Assembly: GCF_022808675.1 (NCBI RefSeq)
Contig: NZ_JAKZKV010000009.1
Coordinates: 62,001 to 126,000, forward strand
Direction: 5' to 3'
Origin: Parabacteroides sp. FAFU027
Lineage (GTDB): Bacteria > Bacteroidota > Bacteroidia > Bacteroidales > UBA7332
Length of the DNA stretch: 64,000 nt
Each line of letters opens with the position of its first letter. Position 1 is the first letter of the stretch. Under the pieces are notes generated by a model. It saw nothing but the letters and a program-made list of their open reading frames with translations, was not told the DNA's origin and searched no databases. Made by a program: the position numbers and the translations under genes. This document shows positions 27,298 to 36,742 of this stretch, in pieces.

Positions 27298-29433
27298 ATG
27301 GCTACATTAGAACGAATCCGAAGCAGAGCCGGCCTCATTGTTGGTGTCATCGGCTTGGCTTTATTTGCTTTCATCATCGGGGACTTCCTGAACTCCGGAC
27401 AGACCTTTTTCCGCCAATCGAAAGATAAAGTGGTAGTAGTAAACGGAAAATCATTTTCTTCAAACGAATTCCAAAGCCGTATAGAAGAACTGACTACAGT
27501 TTACAAAATGGAAACCGGACAATCTACTCTTCCTGAAGAGTATGTTTCAAACATCCGTGAATCGGTGTATGAAAGCTTAGTACGCGAAACCCTGATTAAC
27601 GAACATGCAACGGCTGTAGGCCTGAGCGTTTCATCTGAAGAGATGTTTGACATGATTCAGGGCGAGCACATTTCCCCTATGATTCAGCGCCTGCGCATTT
27701 TTGCAAATCCTCAGACCGGTATGTTCGACAAAGCAGCGCTGCTGAATTTCCTCAAAGTTATCAACGATGACAACAAGGATAAATACAAAGGCGAACAGGC
27801 TGAACAAATCCAGGAACTGAAAAAATACTGGGCTTACTGGCAAAAAACCATCAAGCAACAACGTCTGGAAGAGAAATACAGCATGTTGCTGGCTAAATCG
27901 GTTGCTCCTAATACACTTGAAGCTAAAAACGCATTCGAAGGAGGTAAAAAAAGCGTAGATTTCCTTTACGCAATGAAGCCATACTTCTCTATTCCTGATT
28001 CATCGATCCAGGTAACTGAAAGCGAACTGAAAGCTCTTTACGACAAACGCAAAGAAAGCTTCAAACAGGATGAAACCCGTGCGGTTAAATACATTGCAGT
28101 TAAAGTTGCTCCAAGCAAGGACGACTTCAAAGAAGTTGAAACTAAAATCAACGCGGTTAAACAGGAATTCTCTACTACAACTTCAGTATCTGACGTTGTA
28201 AACGAAAACTCGGATGTTCAATATGTTGACGCATTCATGCCTGTAAGAACCCTTCCTGAAAACGTTAAAGCATTCGTTAACGGAGGCTCAGACGGACAGG
28301 TGATGGGACCATACCTGAATGGAAACTCTTATATGATGCACCGCATTGTTGCTAAATCTGTTTCTCCGGACTCTGTTAAAGCCCGTCATATCTTACTTCA
28401 AATCACCGATGAAGCTAAAACCAACCAATTGGCTGACAGTATCATGAATGTATTGAAAAACGGTGGTGACTTCAATGCCCTTTCAGCTAAGTTCTCAATC
28501 GCTCAAAACGCTCGTCAGGGCGGCGACTTCGGTTGGTTCAACGAAGAAATTGCAGTGAAGAGCATGGGTGCAGAATTCAAGGATGCATGTTTCAGCACTC
28601 CGGTTAATGGCTATACCAAAGTTAAAACAATGTACGGCATCGACGTAATTCAGGTTACTGAAAAAACGGCTGCTATCCAGAAAGTAAAACTGGCTTCTAT
28701 CATTAATGAAGTTATCCCAAGTAAAAAGACAACCGGTTCTCTTTACGGTAAACTCAGCCAGTATATCATCAACAACAACTCAAGTTCGGCATTTGCGGAA
28801 AACGCGCCAAAAAGCGGTTACGTTGTTCTTGACAATAAAGTAGTAGGACAAAACGATTACAATCTCGGAGAGGTACGAAATGCCCGTCAGATTGTACACT
28901 GGATATTCCAAGCATCTAAAGGTGATGTTTCAAATATCTTCGAAGTAGGAAGTTATCTGGTAGCTGCTGCTGTCGATGGTATCGTGAAAAAAGGATACTC
29001 TCCGCTTGAAGTGGTTAAAGACAGACTGAAAGCAGAAATCCTGGCTGACAAGAAAGGGGATAAAATCATTGCAGACCTGAAAGCGAAAAACATCAATTCA
29101 CTCGCCGGCTATGCACAAGCGTTTGGAAGTCGTCTTGACACAGCGAAATTTGTAAGCTTCAACACTGCCCGCATCACCGGTATCGGCGATGAACCTGCCC
29201 TGTGTGGTATCGCACCTTACACTGCTAAAGGAAAACTAACAGGCCCAATCAAAGGTAAAAGTGGTGTATACGTTATCACTGTTACCAACGAAACTGTAGG
29301 CAACCAGAAGTTTGACGCCAAAGCAGAGATAAAAAATCTTCAGGGCAACTACATGTATCGCCTGATGTATCAGATGATGGAAACCCTGAAAAAAGGAGCT
29401 GACATCGAAGACAACAGAATCAGATTCTATTAA
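27298..29433 (+). CDS. Membrane-anchored peptidyl-prolyl isomerase / foldase (PpiD-like)
   Basis: 711 residues. An N-terminal membrane anchor (about 13-31; GLIVGVIGLALFAFIIGDFL) precedes a SurA-N-like domain (SNEFQSRIEELTTVYKME) and a parvulin PPIC domain at about 360-455 (VKARHILLQITDEA, GGDFGWFNEEIAVK, YGIDVIQVTEK). It should help secreted and outer-membrane proteins fold as they leave the Sec channel. It has its own promoter and terminator, so it is probably a single-gene unit behind the lptC operon. Confidence 0.92.
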   Translation: MATLERIRSRAGLIVGVIGLALFAFIIGDFLNSGQTFFRQSKDKVVVVNGKSFSSNEFQSRIEELTTVYKMETGQSTLPEEYVSNIRESVYESLVRETLINEHATAVGLSVSSEEMFDMIQGEHISPMIQRLRIFANPQTGMFDKAALLNFLKVINDDNKDKYKGEQAEQIQELKKYWAYWQKTIKQQRLEEKYSMLLAKSVAPNTLEAKNAFEGGKKSVDFLYAMKPYFSIPDSSIQVTESELKALYDKRKESFKQDETRAVKYIAVKVAPSKDDFKEVETKINAVKQEFSTTTSVSDVVNENSDVQYVDAFMPVRTLPENVKAFVNGGSDGQVMGPYLNGNSYMMHRIVAKSVSPDSVKARHILLQITDEAKTNQLADSIMNVLKNGGDFNALSAKFSIAQNARQGGDFGWFNEEIAVKSMGAEFKDACFSTPVNGYTKVKTMYGIDVIQVTEKTAAIQKVKLASIINEVIPSKKTTGSLYGKLSQYIINNNSSSAFAENAPKSGYVVLDNKVVGQNDYNLGEVRNARQIVHWIFQASKGDVSNIFEVGSYLVAAAVDGIVKKGYSPLEVVKDRLKAEILADKKGDKIIADLKAKNINSLAGYAQAFGSRLDTAKFVSFNTARITGIGDEPALCGIAPYTAKGKLTGPIKGKSGVYVITVTNETVGNQKFDAKAEIKNLQGNYMYRLMYQMMETLKKGADIEDNRIRFY

Positions 29434-29452
29434 TCAGCGAAATATAGTATTG

Positions 29453-29491
29453 AAACGAGGACATTTCTTTTTGAGATGTCCTCGTTTTTAT
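29453..29491 (+). terminator. Intrinsic terminator of the PpiD-like gene
   Basis: AAACGAGGACAT and ATGTCCTCGTTT form a 12-bp stem with an 11-nt loop, followed by TTATTTT. It starts 20 bp after the stop codon. Confidence 0.9.
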
Positions 29492-29541
29492 TTTACCAAC
29501 GTCTCAATCAAAGCGGAAATCGTTATATGGTAAAATCTTCG

Positions 29542-29549
29542 TACCTTTG
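29542..29549 (+). promoter_or_regulatory. -7 promoter element of rlmN
   Basis: TACCTTTG matches TAnnTTTG, 28 bp before the ATG at 29578. The -33 region is not obvious. Confidence 0.55.
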
Positions 29550-29577
29550 CCCTTAACAATCAGAATTTAATGTCGTT

Positions 29578-30612
29578 ATGACTCAAGATACTTTATTAGG
29601 CAAAACACTCAACGAACTGACAGATATTGTAAAACTCCTTGGACTGCCGGGATTTACATCTAAGCAAATATGTGACTGGCTTTACCAAAAGCGGGTTACA
29701 TCAATTGATGAAATGACGAACCTTTCCTTAAAGGCCAGAAATCAGCTTAAAGAGAAATACATTGTCGGACGCTCCACTCCTGTCTCTGCTCAAAAGTCTC
29801 AGGATGGAACCATCAAATACCTGTTTGGAGCAAATGAAAACCAATTCATCGAATCGGTTTATATCCCTGACAAAGAACGGGCAACGCTGTGCGTATCTTC
29901 ACAAGTCGGGTGCAAGATGAATTGTCTCTTTTGCATGACCGGCAAACAAGGCTTTAGCGGCAACCTAACCTCCGGTGAAATCATCAATCAGATAGAATCA
30001 ATTCCGGAAAGTGAGTCGTTGACCAATCTCGTATTTATGGGGATGGGCGAACCGCTCGACAATACGGAAAATGTATTTAAAGCGCTGGAAATCCTAACAG
30101 CTACGTGGGGATTTGCCTGGAGCCCCAAAAGAATCACCGTATCAAGCAGTGGGTTAAAAAAAGGATTGCTCCGCTTTTTGGAAGAGAGCCAATGCCATGT
30201 GGCAATTAGCCTCCACTCCCCTTTCCCCGATGAACGGTTATCTATCATGCCGGCTGAAAAAGCATTCCCCATCAAAGAGCTGGTTGAAATGCTGAGACAA
30301 TATGACTTTTCCAAACAGCGAAGGCTTTCTTTTGAATATATCATGTTCAAAGATTTCAATGACAGTCCTCGTCATGCAAACGCATTAGCTCAATTGCTGA
30401 AAGGGCTGGACTGCCGGATTAACCTGATTCGCTTTCATGCAATTCCCGGCATTAACCTGAACTCATCAGATGAAAAACGGATGTTCGAATTCAGGGACTT
30501 TCTAACGAAGAGTGGATTACACACAACAATCAGAGCTTCACGCGGGGAAGATATTTTTGCTGCGTGCGGAATGCTTTCGACCGAGGAATCAAAAAAGAAA
30601 GCCGACGAATAG
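29578..30612 (+). CDS. rlmN: Dual-specificity 23S rRNA/tRNA adenine C2-methyltransferase RlmN
   Basis: 344 residues. The radical-SAM cluster motif is C112-x3-C116-x2-C119 (GCKMNCLFCMTGKQG). The family marks VFMGMGEPLDN and FHAIPGINL are present, and a C-terminal Cys lies in DIFAACGML. It methylates A2503 of 23S rRNA and A37 of some tRNAs. The length is normal. It has its own promoter. Confidence 0.96.
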   Translation: MTQDTLLGKTLNELTDIVKLLGLPGFTSKQICDWLYQKRVTSIDEMTNLSLKARNQLKEKYIVGRSTPVSAQKSQDGTIKYLFGANENQFIESVYIPDKERATLCVSSQVGCKMNCLFCMTGKQGFSGNLTSGEIINQIESIPESESLTNLVFMGMGEPLDNTENVFKALEILTATWGFAWSPKRITVSSSGLKKGLLRFLEESQCHVAISLHSPFPDERLSIMPAEKAFPIKELVEMLRQYDFSKQRRLSFEYIMFKDFNDSPRHANALAQLLKGLDCRINLIRFHAIPGINLNSSDEKRMFEFRDFLTKSGLHTTIRASRGEDIFAACGMLSTEESKKKADE

Positions 30613-30712
30613 AAGCTATTTCTTCAAAATGTTGTAATTTAGGGCGAATTTCAAAGCATTTTGCTGCGAATCAAATTACACTTAAACATTAACATACCTG
30701 ATCCAATTCAAT

Positions 30713-31813
30713 ATGCAAGAAAACAAGATAAAAGTAGCGATAACCCATGGTGACATCAACGGTATCGGATATGAAGTAATCCTGAAAGCATTTTCAGACC
30801 CACGGATTACGGAAATCTGCACTCCGGTTATCTACGGTTCACCCAAAGTTATGGCCTATCACCGTAAAACACTCGAACTGCCCAGCATTAACTATAGCAT
30901 TATCAACTCAGCATCTGAAGCGGCTGAAAACCGCATCAACATTGTAAACTGTGTAGATGAAGAGCTGAAAGTAGAACTGGGAAAGCCAACCGCGGCTGCC
31001 GGAGAAGCTGCTTTTCTGGCTTTGAAAAGGGCATCCGAAGAGTATGAAAAAGGGCTTTTCGATGTATTTGTAACTGCTCCTATCAACAAAGAGACAATCC
31101 AGTCCAGTGAATTTGAATTTCCGGGACACACAGAATTCTTCCAGGAAAAATTGGGCAAAGGCCGTAAAGCGATGATGATTCTGCTCAAAGATTCACTTCG
31201 TGTTGCATTGGTTACCGGTCATATTCCGCTGTCCAACGTAGCTTCGGCCATCAACAAAACAGACCTTATCAATAAAATCAAAGCTTTCCATAATACGCTA
31301 ACCATTGATTTCGGTTTGCAAAAGCCACGCATTGCTGTATTGGCTCTTAATCCTCATGCCGGCGACGGTGGCGTAATCGGCACTGAAGAGCAAGAAATCA
31401 TTATCCCTGCCCTGAAACAAACCCAGGAGATGGGAATTATGAGCTTTGGACCTTTCCCTGCTGACGGCTTTTTCGGAGCGGGTCAGTTCGCTAAGTACGA
31501 TGGAATACTGGCCATGTATCACGATCAGGGCTTAGCTCCATTCAAAACCCTGGCAATGGATCTTGGTGTCAATTATACAGCCGGATTGCCTGTTATCAGG
31601 ACATCACCTGCACATGGTACCGCTTATGACATTGCCGGTCAAAACAAAGCATCAGAGGAATCATTCCTCCAGGCTCTTTATCTGGCCATTGATGTATTCA
31701 AATCCCGGAAAAGGTATTTCGAAGCCAAAGCCAATCCGCTTCGCAAACAATACTTCGATAAAGGCAACGACAACGAAGTATTGAACCTGAAAGGAGATGA
31801 TTCTGTAGAATAA
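30713..31813 (+). CDS. pdxA: 4-hydroxythreonine-4-phosphate dehydrogenase
   Basis: 366 residues. PdxA motifs are seen: ITHGDINGIGYEVI at the N-terminus, TAPINKE, FPGHTEFF (metal His), LNPHAGDGGVIGTEE and YHDQGLAPFK, then RTSPAHGTAYDIAG. It oxidises 4-phosphohydroxy-threonine in the DXP-dependent pyridoxal phosphate pathway. The rlmN-pdxA gap is 100 bp. A hairpin follows the gene. Confidence 0.95.
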   Translation: MQENKIKVAITHGDINGIGYEVILKAFSDPRITEICTPVIYGSPKVMAYHRKTLELPSINYSIINSASEAAENRINIVNCVDEELKVELGKPTAAAGEAAFLALKRASEEYEKGLFDVFVTAPINKETIQSSEFEFPGHTEFFQEKLGKGRKAMMILLKDSLRVALVTGHIPLSNVASAINKTDLINKIKAFHNTLTIDFGLQKPRIAVLALNPHAGDGGVIGTEEQEIIIPALKQTQEMGIMSFGPFPADGFFGAGQFAKYDGILAMYHDQGLAPFKTLAMDLGVNYTAGLPVIRTSPAHGTAYDIAGQNKASEESFLQALYLAIDVFKSRKRYFEAKANPLRKQYFDKGNDNEVLNLKGDDSVE

Positions 31814-31836
31814 GCTTATTTCATTTAATAATTCAT

Positions 31837-31888
31837 TAAGACACAAAGAATATGTACAAATGCAGATTCATTGTGTCTTATTCTTTTC
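31837..31888 (+). terminator. Possible terminator between pdxA and meaB
   Basis: TAAGACACAA (31837-31846) and TTGTGTCTTA (31871-31880) are perfect reverse complements with a 24-nt loop, followed by TTCTTTT. The long loop makes it a moderate candidate. It sits immediately before the meaB start at 31898. Confidence 0.5.
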
Positions 31889-31897
31889 ATACCGATT

Positions 31898-32986
31898 ATG
31901 GAACATATTGAAAATAAAGATGAATTCGGTGGTCTGAGTGTAAACAAGGGTATCGAACAACCACCCACAGTCAATCCGTATTTAAAAAAACGACAAAAGA
32001 AAAAACATTATACTCCGGATGAATATGTAGAGGGCATTTTGCGGGGAGACCGTACCATCCTGAGTCAGGCTGTAACATTGGTGGAAAGCTCAAAAACCGA
32101 ACACCAGGCAGTAGCCCAGGAGGTGATTGAGAAATGTCTTCCTCATGCGGGAAATGCAATACGTGTCGGCATAACAGGTGTTCCCGGGGCCGGAAAAAGC
32201 ACCTCCATCGACACTTTTGGCATGCACTTAATTGCGAAAGGGAAAAAACTAGCTGTATTGGCCATCGACCCCAGTAGTGAGCGTTCCAAAGGAAGTATCC
32301 TTGGTGATAAAACCCGTATGGAGCAATTATCCGTTCAGGAAAATGCCTTTATTCGCCCCTCGCCTTCGGCAGGGTCATTAGGTGGGGTTGCCCGTAAAAC
32401 CCGCGAAACGATTATTCTTTGCGAAGCGGCTGGGTTTGATACCATTGTTGTCGAAACAGTCGGCGTAGGACAGTCTGAGACCGCTGTACACTCTATGGTG
32501 GATTTCTTTATGCTGTTGCAGGTTCCCGGCACCGGAGACGAACTGCAAGGCATAAAACGAGGTATCATGGAGCTTGCCGATGGCGTTGTCATTAATAAAG
32601 CTGATGGAAATAACATTGAAAAGGCTCAGTTAGCCCAGGCTCAATTCCGCAATGCCCTTCACCTCTTTCCGGCTACCCAGTCCGGATGGTCACCTAAAGT
32701 TCTGACTTACTCCGGCTATTACGGATTAGGAATCACTGAAATCTGGGATATGGTCTATGAGTATATGGATTTCACCAAGATCAATGGCTATTTTGATTTC
32801 CGAAGAAGTGAACAGGCGAAGTATTGGATGTATGAATCCATCAATGAAAACCTGAAAAACCACTTCTATAAAAACCACCATCGTGAGACGGAACTCAAAC
32901 ATATGGAACAAAAAGTCCTCAAAGGTGAAATCAGCTCCTTCATTGCAGCAAAAAGAATGCTGGATGAGTATTTCAGGGAGAAATAA
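31898..32986 (+). CDS. meaB: Methylmalonyl-CoA mutase-associated GTPase (MeaB/ArgK family)
   Basis: 362 residues from the ATG at 31898 (MEHIENKDEF); an upstream TTG start would lie inside the hairpin at 31837-31888. G-protein motifs are GVPGAGKST (P-loop), VETVGVGQSE and the NKAD specificity motif in VVINKADGNN. MeaB loads and protects the B12-dependent methylmalonyl-CoA mutase, which is not encoded in this window. In Bacteroidetes the mutase works in the propionate/succinate route. Confidence 0.94.
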   Translation: MEHIENKDEFGGLSVNKGIEQPPTVNPYLKKRQKKKHYTPDEYVEGILRGDRTILSQAVTLVESSKTEHQAVAQEVIEKCLPHAGNAIRVGITGVPGAGKSTSIDTFGMHLIAKGKKLAVLAIDPSSERSKGSILGDKTRMEQLSVQENAFIRPSPSAGSLGGVARKTRETIILCEAAGFDTIVVETVGVGQSETAVHSMVDFFMLLQVPGTGDELQGIKRGIMELADGVVINKADGNNIEKAQLAQAQFRNALHLFPATQSGWSPKVLTYSGYYGLGITEIWDMVYEYMDFTKINGYFDFRRSEQAKYWMYESINENLKNHFYKNHHRETELKHMEQKVLKGEISSFIAAKRMLDEYFREK

Positions 32987-33008
32987 ATACCGACATTCGA
33001 CTGATAAT

Positions 33009-33050
33009 AAAAGCCGAATCGAAAACAAAAATCGATTCGGCTTTTCTATT
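33009..33050 (+). terminator. Intrinsic terminator of meaB
   Basis: AAAAGCCGAATCGA and TCGATTCGGCTTTT form a 14-bp perfect stem with a 9-nt loop, followed by a T-rich run. It begins 22 bp after the stop codon. Confidence 0.88.
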
Positions 33051-33082
33051 TTAATATTTCAGAAGTTACACCCATACTGAAC

Positions 33083-33117
33083 TAAAAAAGAGGCAACCAT
33101 CACGGCTGCCTCTTTTC
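33083..33117 (-). terminator. Intrinsic terminator of tsf
   Basis: On the minus strand AAAAGAGGCA ... TGCCTCTTTT forms a hairpin and ends in TTTTTT, 23 bp beyond the tsf stop codon. It faces the meaB terminator in this convergent gap. Confidence 0.85.
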
Positions 33118-33139
33118 ATATAGAAAGAAATGAAATATA

Positions 33140-33964
33140 CTATTCTACGTTCAGAGTAACACGTTTGAATGCTGTAGCAGTCAAACCTTTGCTTTGAGAG
33201 TTCATGTAATCAGCAACGCTTACTTTGCCATCTTTGATGAAAGCCTGAGCCAACAACGTTGAATCCTGATAGAATTTGTTCAAACGGCCCTGAGCGATTT
33301 TGTCCAACATGTTTTCAGGTTTACCTTCTTCACGTGCTTTTTCGCGACCGATAGACAATTCTTTTTCAACGATTTCAGCAGGAACATCTTCTTTGCTCAA
33401 TGAAACAGGGTTCATCGCAGCAACCTGCATAGCAACGTCTTTTGCAACCTGAGTATCAACACCAGCCTGGTTGAAAGCAACAATAGTAGCCAGTTTGTTA
33501 CCCGGGTGGATGTATGCTACAGTAGAAGCAGCTTCAACGATTTCGTAGAAACCTAATTCCATTTTTTCGCCGGTGATACCTGAGCGGTCAGTGATGATTT
33601 CTGCAATAGTACGACCATCAACAGTAACAGCTGCCAATTCTTCGATTGTTTTAGGTTGGTTAGCCAAGGCTGCATCCAAAACCAATTTAGTCATAGCAAC
33701 GAAGTCTGCGTTGATTGCAACGAAGTCAGTTTCACATTTGATAGCCACGATTGCAGCGAAGCCATCTTTAGCACCTGCCAATACGCAACCTTCAGCCGCT
33801 TCTCGGTCAGAACGTTTAGCTGCGAAAGCCTGTCCTTTTTTACGGATTACTTCGATTGCTTTTTCGATATCGCCTTCTGCTTCAGCTAAAGCGTTTTTAC
33901 AATCCATCATACCTGCTCCGGTCATTTTACGAAGCTTGGTAATATCAGCCAATGATACTGCCAT
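33140..33964 (-). CDS. tsf: Translation elongation factor Ts
   Basis: 274 residues. The N-terminal UBA-like domain reads ITKLRKMTGAGMMDCKNAL, followed by the EF-Tu-contacting motif (KCETDFVA). It recharges EF-Tu with GTP. It lies 131 bp downstream of rpsB on the same strand, the usual bacterial pair, with a hairpin region between them. Confidence 0.98.
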   Translation of the reverse strand: MAVSLADITKLRKMTGAGMMDCKNALAEAEGDIEKAIEVIRKKGQAFAAKRSDREAAEGCVLAGAKDGFAAIVAIKCETDFVAINADFVAMTKLVLDAALANQPKTIEELAAVTVDGRTIAEIITDRSGITGEKMELGFYEIVEAASTVAYIHPGNKLATIVAFNQAGVDTQVAKDVAMQVAAMNPVSLSKEDVPAEIVEKELSIGREKAREEGKPENMLDKIAQGRLNKFYQDSTLLAQAFIKDGKVSVADYMNSQSKGLTATAFKRVTLNVE

Positions 33965-34007
33965 AATATTTTATCTAATTTAAAAGGTTATGATTCTATT
34001 TGAAATA

Positions 34008-34069
34008 AAAAAAGCCACTGAACACAAGTGACGAGCTACAAGCATCCTATTGGAAAGCCGGTAGCTCGT
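34008..34069 (-). terminator. Possible attenuator in the rpsB-tsf gap
   Basis: On the minus strand a hairpin with 9-bp arms ACGAGCTAC/GTAGCTCGT (34069 to 34031) is followed by a small CACT/AGTG hairpin and GCTTTTTTT. This is compatible with partial termination between rpsB and tsf. Confidence 0.45.
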
Positions 34070-34095
34070 TACTCATATCTGGTAGCTAAAAGATA

Positions 34096-34932
34096 TTACT
34101 CTTCGTCTGCTTTGAATTTATCAACCACTTTAGCATTCAATGCTTCAGTGTCTTCTTTCTGAATGATTTCTTTTTTAGCAGGCTTAGCTTTTCTTTCTCT
34201 TTTTTGAGCAGGAGCTTCAGCAGCTTCAGTGTCTACTTTTTCTGCTTTTCTTTCCTCAAGACCTTCAGCCATTGCGCGACAAACTGCATCAAGAATTACT
34301 TCGATTGATTTAGTTGCATCGTCATTAGCCGGGATTACGAAGTCGATATCTTTAGGATCAGAGTTAGTATCTACGATACCGAAAACTGGAATACCCAGAC
34401 GTTTTGCTTCAGCGATTGCGATGTGCTCTTTCATTACGTCAATAACGAAGATAGCAGCCGGAAGGCGAGTCAAATCAGCGATGCTACCCAAGTTTTTCTC
34501 AAGTTTAGCACGTTGACGGGTAATTTGAAGTTTCTCTCTTTTAGAAAGGTTATCGAAAGTACCATCTTTCTCCATTTTGTCAATTACTGACATTTTCTTA
34601 ACAGATTTACGGATGGTAGTGAAGTTGGTAAGCATACCGCCTGGCCAACGTTCGATTACAAAGGGCATATTTACGTTTGCTGCTTTGTCGGCAACAACTT
34701 GTTTAGCTTGTTTTTTAGTTGCAACAAAAAGAACTCTTCTTCCTGATTTCGCAATCGATTTAAGAGCGTTTGCTGCCTCGTCTACTTTAGCAACTGTTTT
34801 GTAAAGGTCAATGATATGAATACCATTGCGCTCCATGAAGATATAAGGAGCCATAGCTGGGTTCCACTTTCTTTTCAAGTGTCCGAAGTGACAACCTGCT
34901 TCTAATAACTGATCAAAATCTACTCTTGACAT
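34096..34932 (-). CDS. rpsB: 30S ribosomal protein S2
   Basis: 278 residues. Family signatures are present: LLEAGCHFGHLKRKWNPAM at the N-terminus and IPVFGIVDTNSDP later. It is longer than the E. coli protein (241) because of a charged C-terminal extension rich in Lys, Glu and Ala (after about residue 230), as in other Bacteroidetes. It follows rpsI with a 124-bp gap. Confidence 0.98.
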   Translation of the reverse strand: MSRVDFDQLLEAGCHFGHLKRKWNPAMAPYIFMERNGIHIIDLYKTVAKVDEAANALKSIAKSGRRVLFVATKKQAKQVVADKAANVNMPFVIERWPGGMLTNFTTIRKSVKKMSVIDKMEKDGTFDNLSKREKLQITRQRAKLEKNLGSIADLTRLPAAIFVIDVMKEHIAIAEAKRLGIPVFGIVDTNSDPKDIDFVIPANDDATKSIEVILDAVCRAMAEGLEERKAEKVDTEAAEAPAQKRERKAKPAKKEIIQKEDTEALNAKVVDKFKADEE

Positions 34933-35056
34933 TGTTTTGTTTTTTATTCGTTTACATTCTACTGAATCAATTACCAGGTAGTTTTGTTATGCACAATAAG
35001 TCCTGATAATTTGGATACTAAACGTACTATGCCCGCCAGTACCGCTGGTACAAACA

Positions 35057-35443
35057 TTAACGTTTGCTGAACTGGAATCTTTTTCTTGCTTTTGGTTGAC
35101 CCGGTTTTTTACGCTCAACTTCACGTGGATCGCGAGTAACGAAACCTTCTTTTCTCAAAGCAGATTTGTCTTCCGGATTAATTTTAATCAAAGCACGAGC
35201 GATTGCCAAACGCAAAGCTTCTGCCTGGCCTTTGTAACCACCACCACCAACATTTACTTTGATATCGTATTGTTCAGCAACACCCAGTTTGTTCAACGGC
35301 TGTTTTACGATATACTGAAGGATAGTTGAAGGGAAATAATTTTCAAGTTCGCGTTTGTTAATAGTAACTTTACCGCTTCCTGCGCTAACGAAAACGCGAG
35401 CAACTGCTGCTTTTCGTCTTCCGATTGCATTAACTACTTCCAT
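35057..35443 (-). CDS. rpsI: 30S ribosomal protein S9
   Basis: 128 residues, normal length. It has the N-terminal GRRKAAVARVF, NVGGGGYKGQAEALRLAIAR and the basic C-terminal tail ending KARKRFQFSKR that reaches the P-site tRNA. It lies 5 bp downstream of rplM. Confidence 0.98.
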   Translation of the reverse strand: MEVVNAIGRRKAAVARVFVSAGSGKVTINKRELENYFPSTILQYIVKQPLNKLGVAEQYDIKVNVGGGGYKGQAEALRLAIARALIKINPEDKSALRKEGFVTRDPREVERKKPGQPKARKRFQFSKR

Positions 35444-35448
35444 TTTTC

Positions 35449-35904
35449 TTATTTAAGTAAGTTTATATCAATTGATTTAGGAGTTTGAGCCTGGTGAGGA
35501 TGCTCAGTTCCTGCATAAACATAAAGGTTGCCCAATAATTTGTCTCCCAGTTTGTTTTTAGGAAGCATACCTTTAACTACTTTTTTGTAGAGACGCTCTT
35601 CTCCTTTTTTCAGGATAGTTGCTGGAGTGTTCTCTCTTTGACCACCCGGGTAGCCAGTGTGTGACAAATACACACGGTCATTCCATTTGTTACCGGTCAA
35701 TTTCACTTTGTCGGCGTTGATGATAATTACATTATCGCCGCAATCAACGTGGGGAGTAAAGCTAGGTTTGTATTTGCCTCTCAAAAGTTTTGCAACTTTT
35801 GAAGCAAGACGACCCAAAACCTGGTCTGTAGCATCAACTACAACCCACTCTTTTTGTACAGTTGCTTTGTTAGCAGAAATGGTCTTATAACTTAAAGTAT
35901 CCAC
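35449..35904 (-). CDS. rplM: 50S ribosomal protein L13
   Basis: 151 residues. Typical segments are WVVVDATDQVLGRLASKVA, YKPSFTPHVDCGDNVI, YLSHTGYPGG and GMLPKNKLG. It is the first gene of the rplM-rpsI-rpsB-tsf series and has a well-formed promoter about 115 bp upstream. Confidence 0.98.
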   Translation of the reverse strand: MDTLSYKTISANKATVQKEWVVVDATDQVLGRLASKVAKLLRGKYKPSFTPHVDCGDNVIIINADKVKLTGNKWNDRVYLSHTGYPGGQRENTPATILKKGEERLYKKVVKGMLPKNKLGDKLLGNLYVYAGTEHPHQAQTPKSIDINLLK

Positions 35905-36019
35905 TGCTTGTTTGTTTTTAAAATTGTTAGTTACTAAAAATCAGGCATTTTCGAACATCGGACACAACATTCTCAATACCTTTTAAATCTTTCCTCTCGG
36001 TTAGATAATAATCGGACTG

Positions 36020-36051
36020 CAAAAGTATTGTTTTTCTTTGAATTACACAAA
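36020..36051 (-). promoter_or_regulatory. Promoter of the rplM-rpsI operon
   Basis: On the minus strand TTTG (36051 to 36048), a 20-bp spacer and TACTTTTG (36027 to 36020) fit the Bacteroidetes -33/-7 consensus exactly. The leader would be about 110 nt long. Confidence 0.8.
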
Positions 36052-36061
36052 TACAGGAATA

Positions 36062-36100
36062 AAAAAATCACCAAACCAGAGGTACCGGTTCGGTGATTTC
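36062..36100 (-). terminator. Intrinsic terminator of the YhcH-family gene
   Basis: The minus-strand arms AAATCACCGAACC and GGTTTGGTGATTT pair with few mismatches and run into TTTTTTT. It begins 26 bp past the stop codon at 36126. Confidence 0.8.
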
Positions 36101-36125
36101 GTTTATTTAATTATTCGGAATACGA

Positions 36126-36731
36126 TTAATCAACCTTGATTTTGAACACCACTTTACGCACAAGGGCTTTTTCCCCGTATTGAAGGTTTGTGATGTGAAT
36201 ATCATTTGGGAAATAAATGGAAAAGCGCTGTGGAGTTGCCACATAATAGGTAATCACAGGCACGGTACAATGACCAACATCCTTTCCTTCATTATACGGA
36301 TTCACCACCGTCCCTTCGCTCAAATTCGCAGAACCGTGTAATTCTTTTCCGGTTACCATATACTGTAAGTCAATGTATTTGCGATGCCCTTCCAGCCATT
36401 CATTTCCGGGTTCTCGGGTGGTATATTCCTGTACATTTACAGTCACATCATCACTTAAGACCTGTTTACCCAAAGGCAATGTGGTCAGGTCATGTTCTTT
36501 GATAAACTTAAATGCCAACTGCCATCTCTCAGGATGAGCTTTATAATGACGGGCAAATGTAGCAATATCTATAGAAGGATTAGGCTGGGCTGCTATCCCC
36601 TGCAACCATTCTTTTTTATCAAACCAGGCTTTTTCTGCTTTTGTCAGGGGCTTTTCTTTACCTCCGGCATTTGCCGCGAAAGAGACAATCAATGCAAATG
36701 CGACGAATAATTTAAGTCTAATGAATTTCAT
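36126..36731 (-). CDS. Secreted YhcH/YjgK/YiaL-family (DUF386) cupin-like protein
   Basis: 201 residues with a signal peptide (LFVAFALIVSFAANAGG). The family core reads WLEGHRKYIDLQYMVTG, FSIYFPNDIHITN and RKVVFKIKV. Family members are metal-binding beta-barrels linked to sugar (sialic acid, uronic acid or beta-galactoside) metabolism, usually about 150 residues and cytoplasmic; the exported form with an extra N-terminal helical part is less usual. It lies 11 bp downstream of the acetyltransferase gene, so the two are co-transcribed. Confidence 0.88.
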   Translation of the reverse strand: MKFIRLKLFVAFALIVSFAANAGGKEKPLTKAEKAWFDKKEWLQGIAAQPNPSIDIATFARHYKAHPERWQLAFKFIKEHDLTTLPLGKQVLSDDVTVNVQEYTTREPGNEWLEGHRKYIDLQYMVTGKELHGSANLSEGTVVNPYNEGKDVGHCTVPVITYYVATPQRFSIYFPNDIHITNLQYGEKALVRKVVFKIKVD

Positions 36732-36742
36732 GGTTATGGTGA

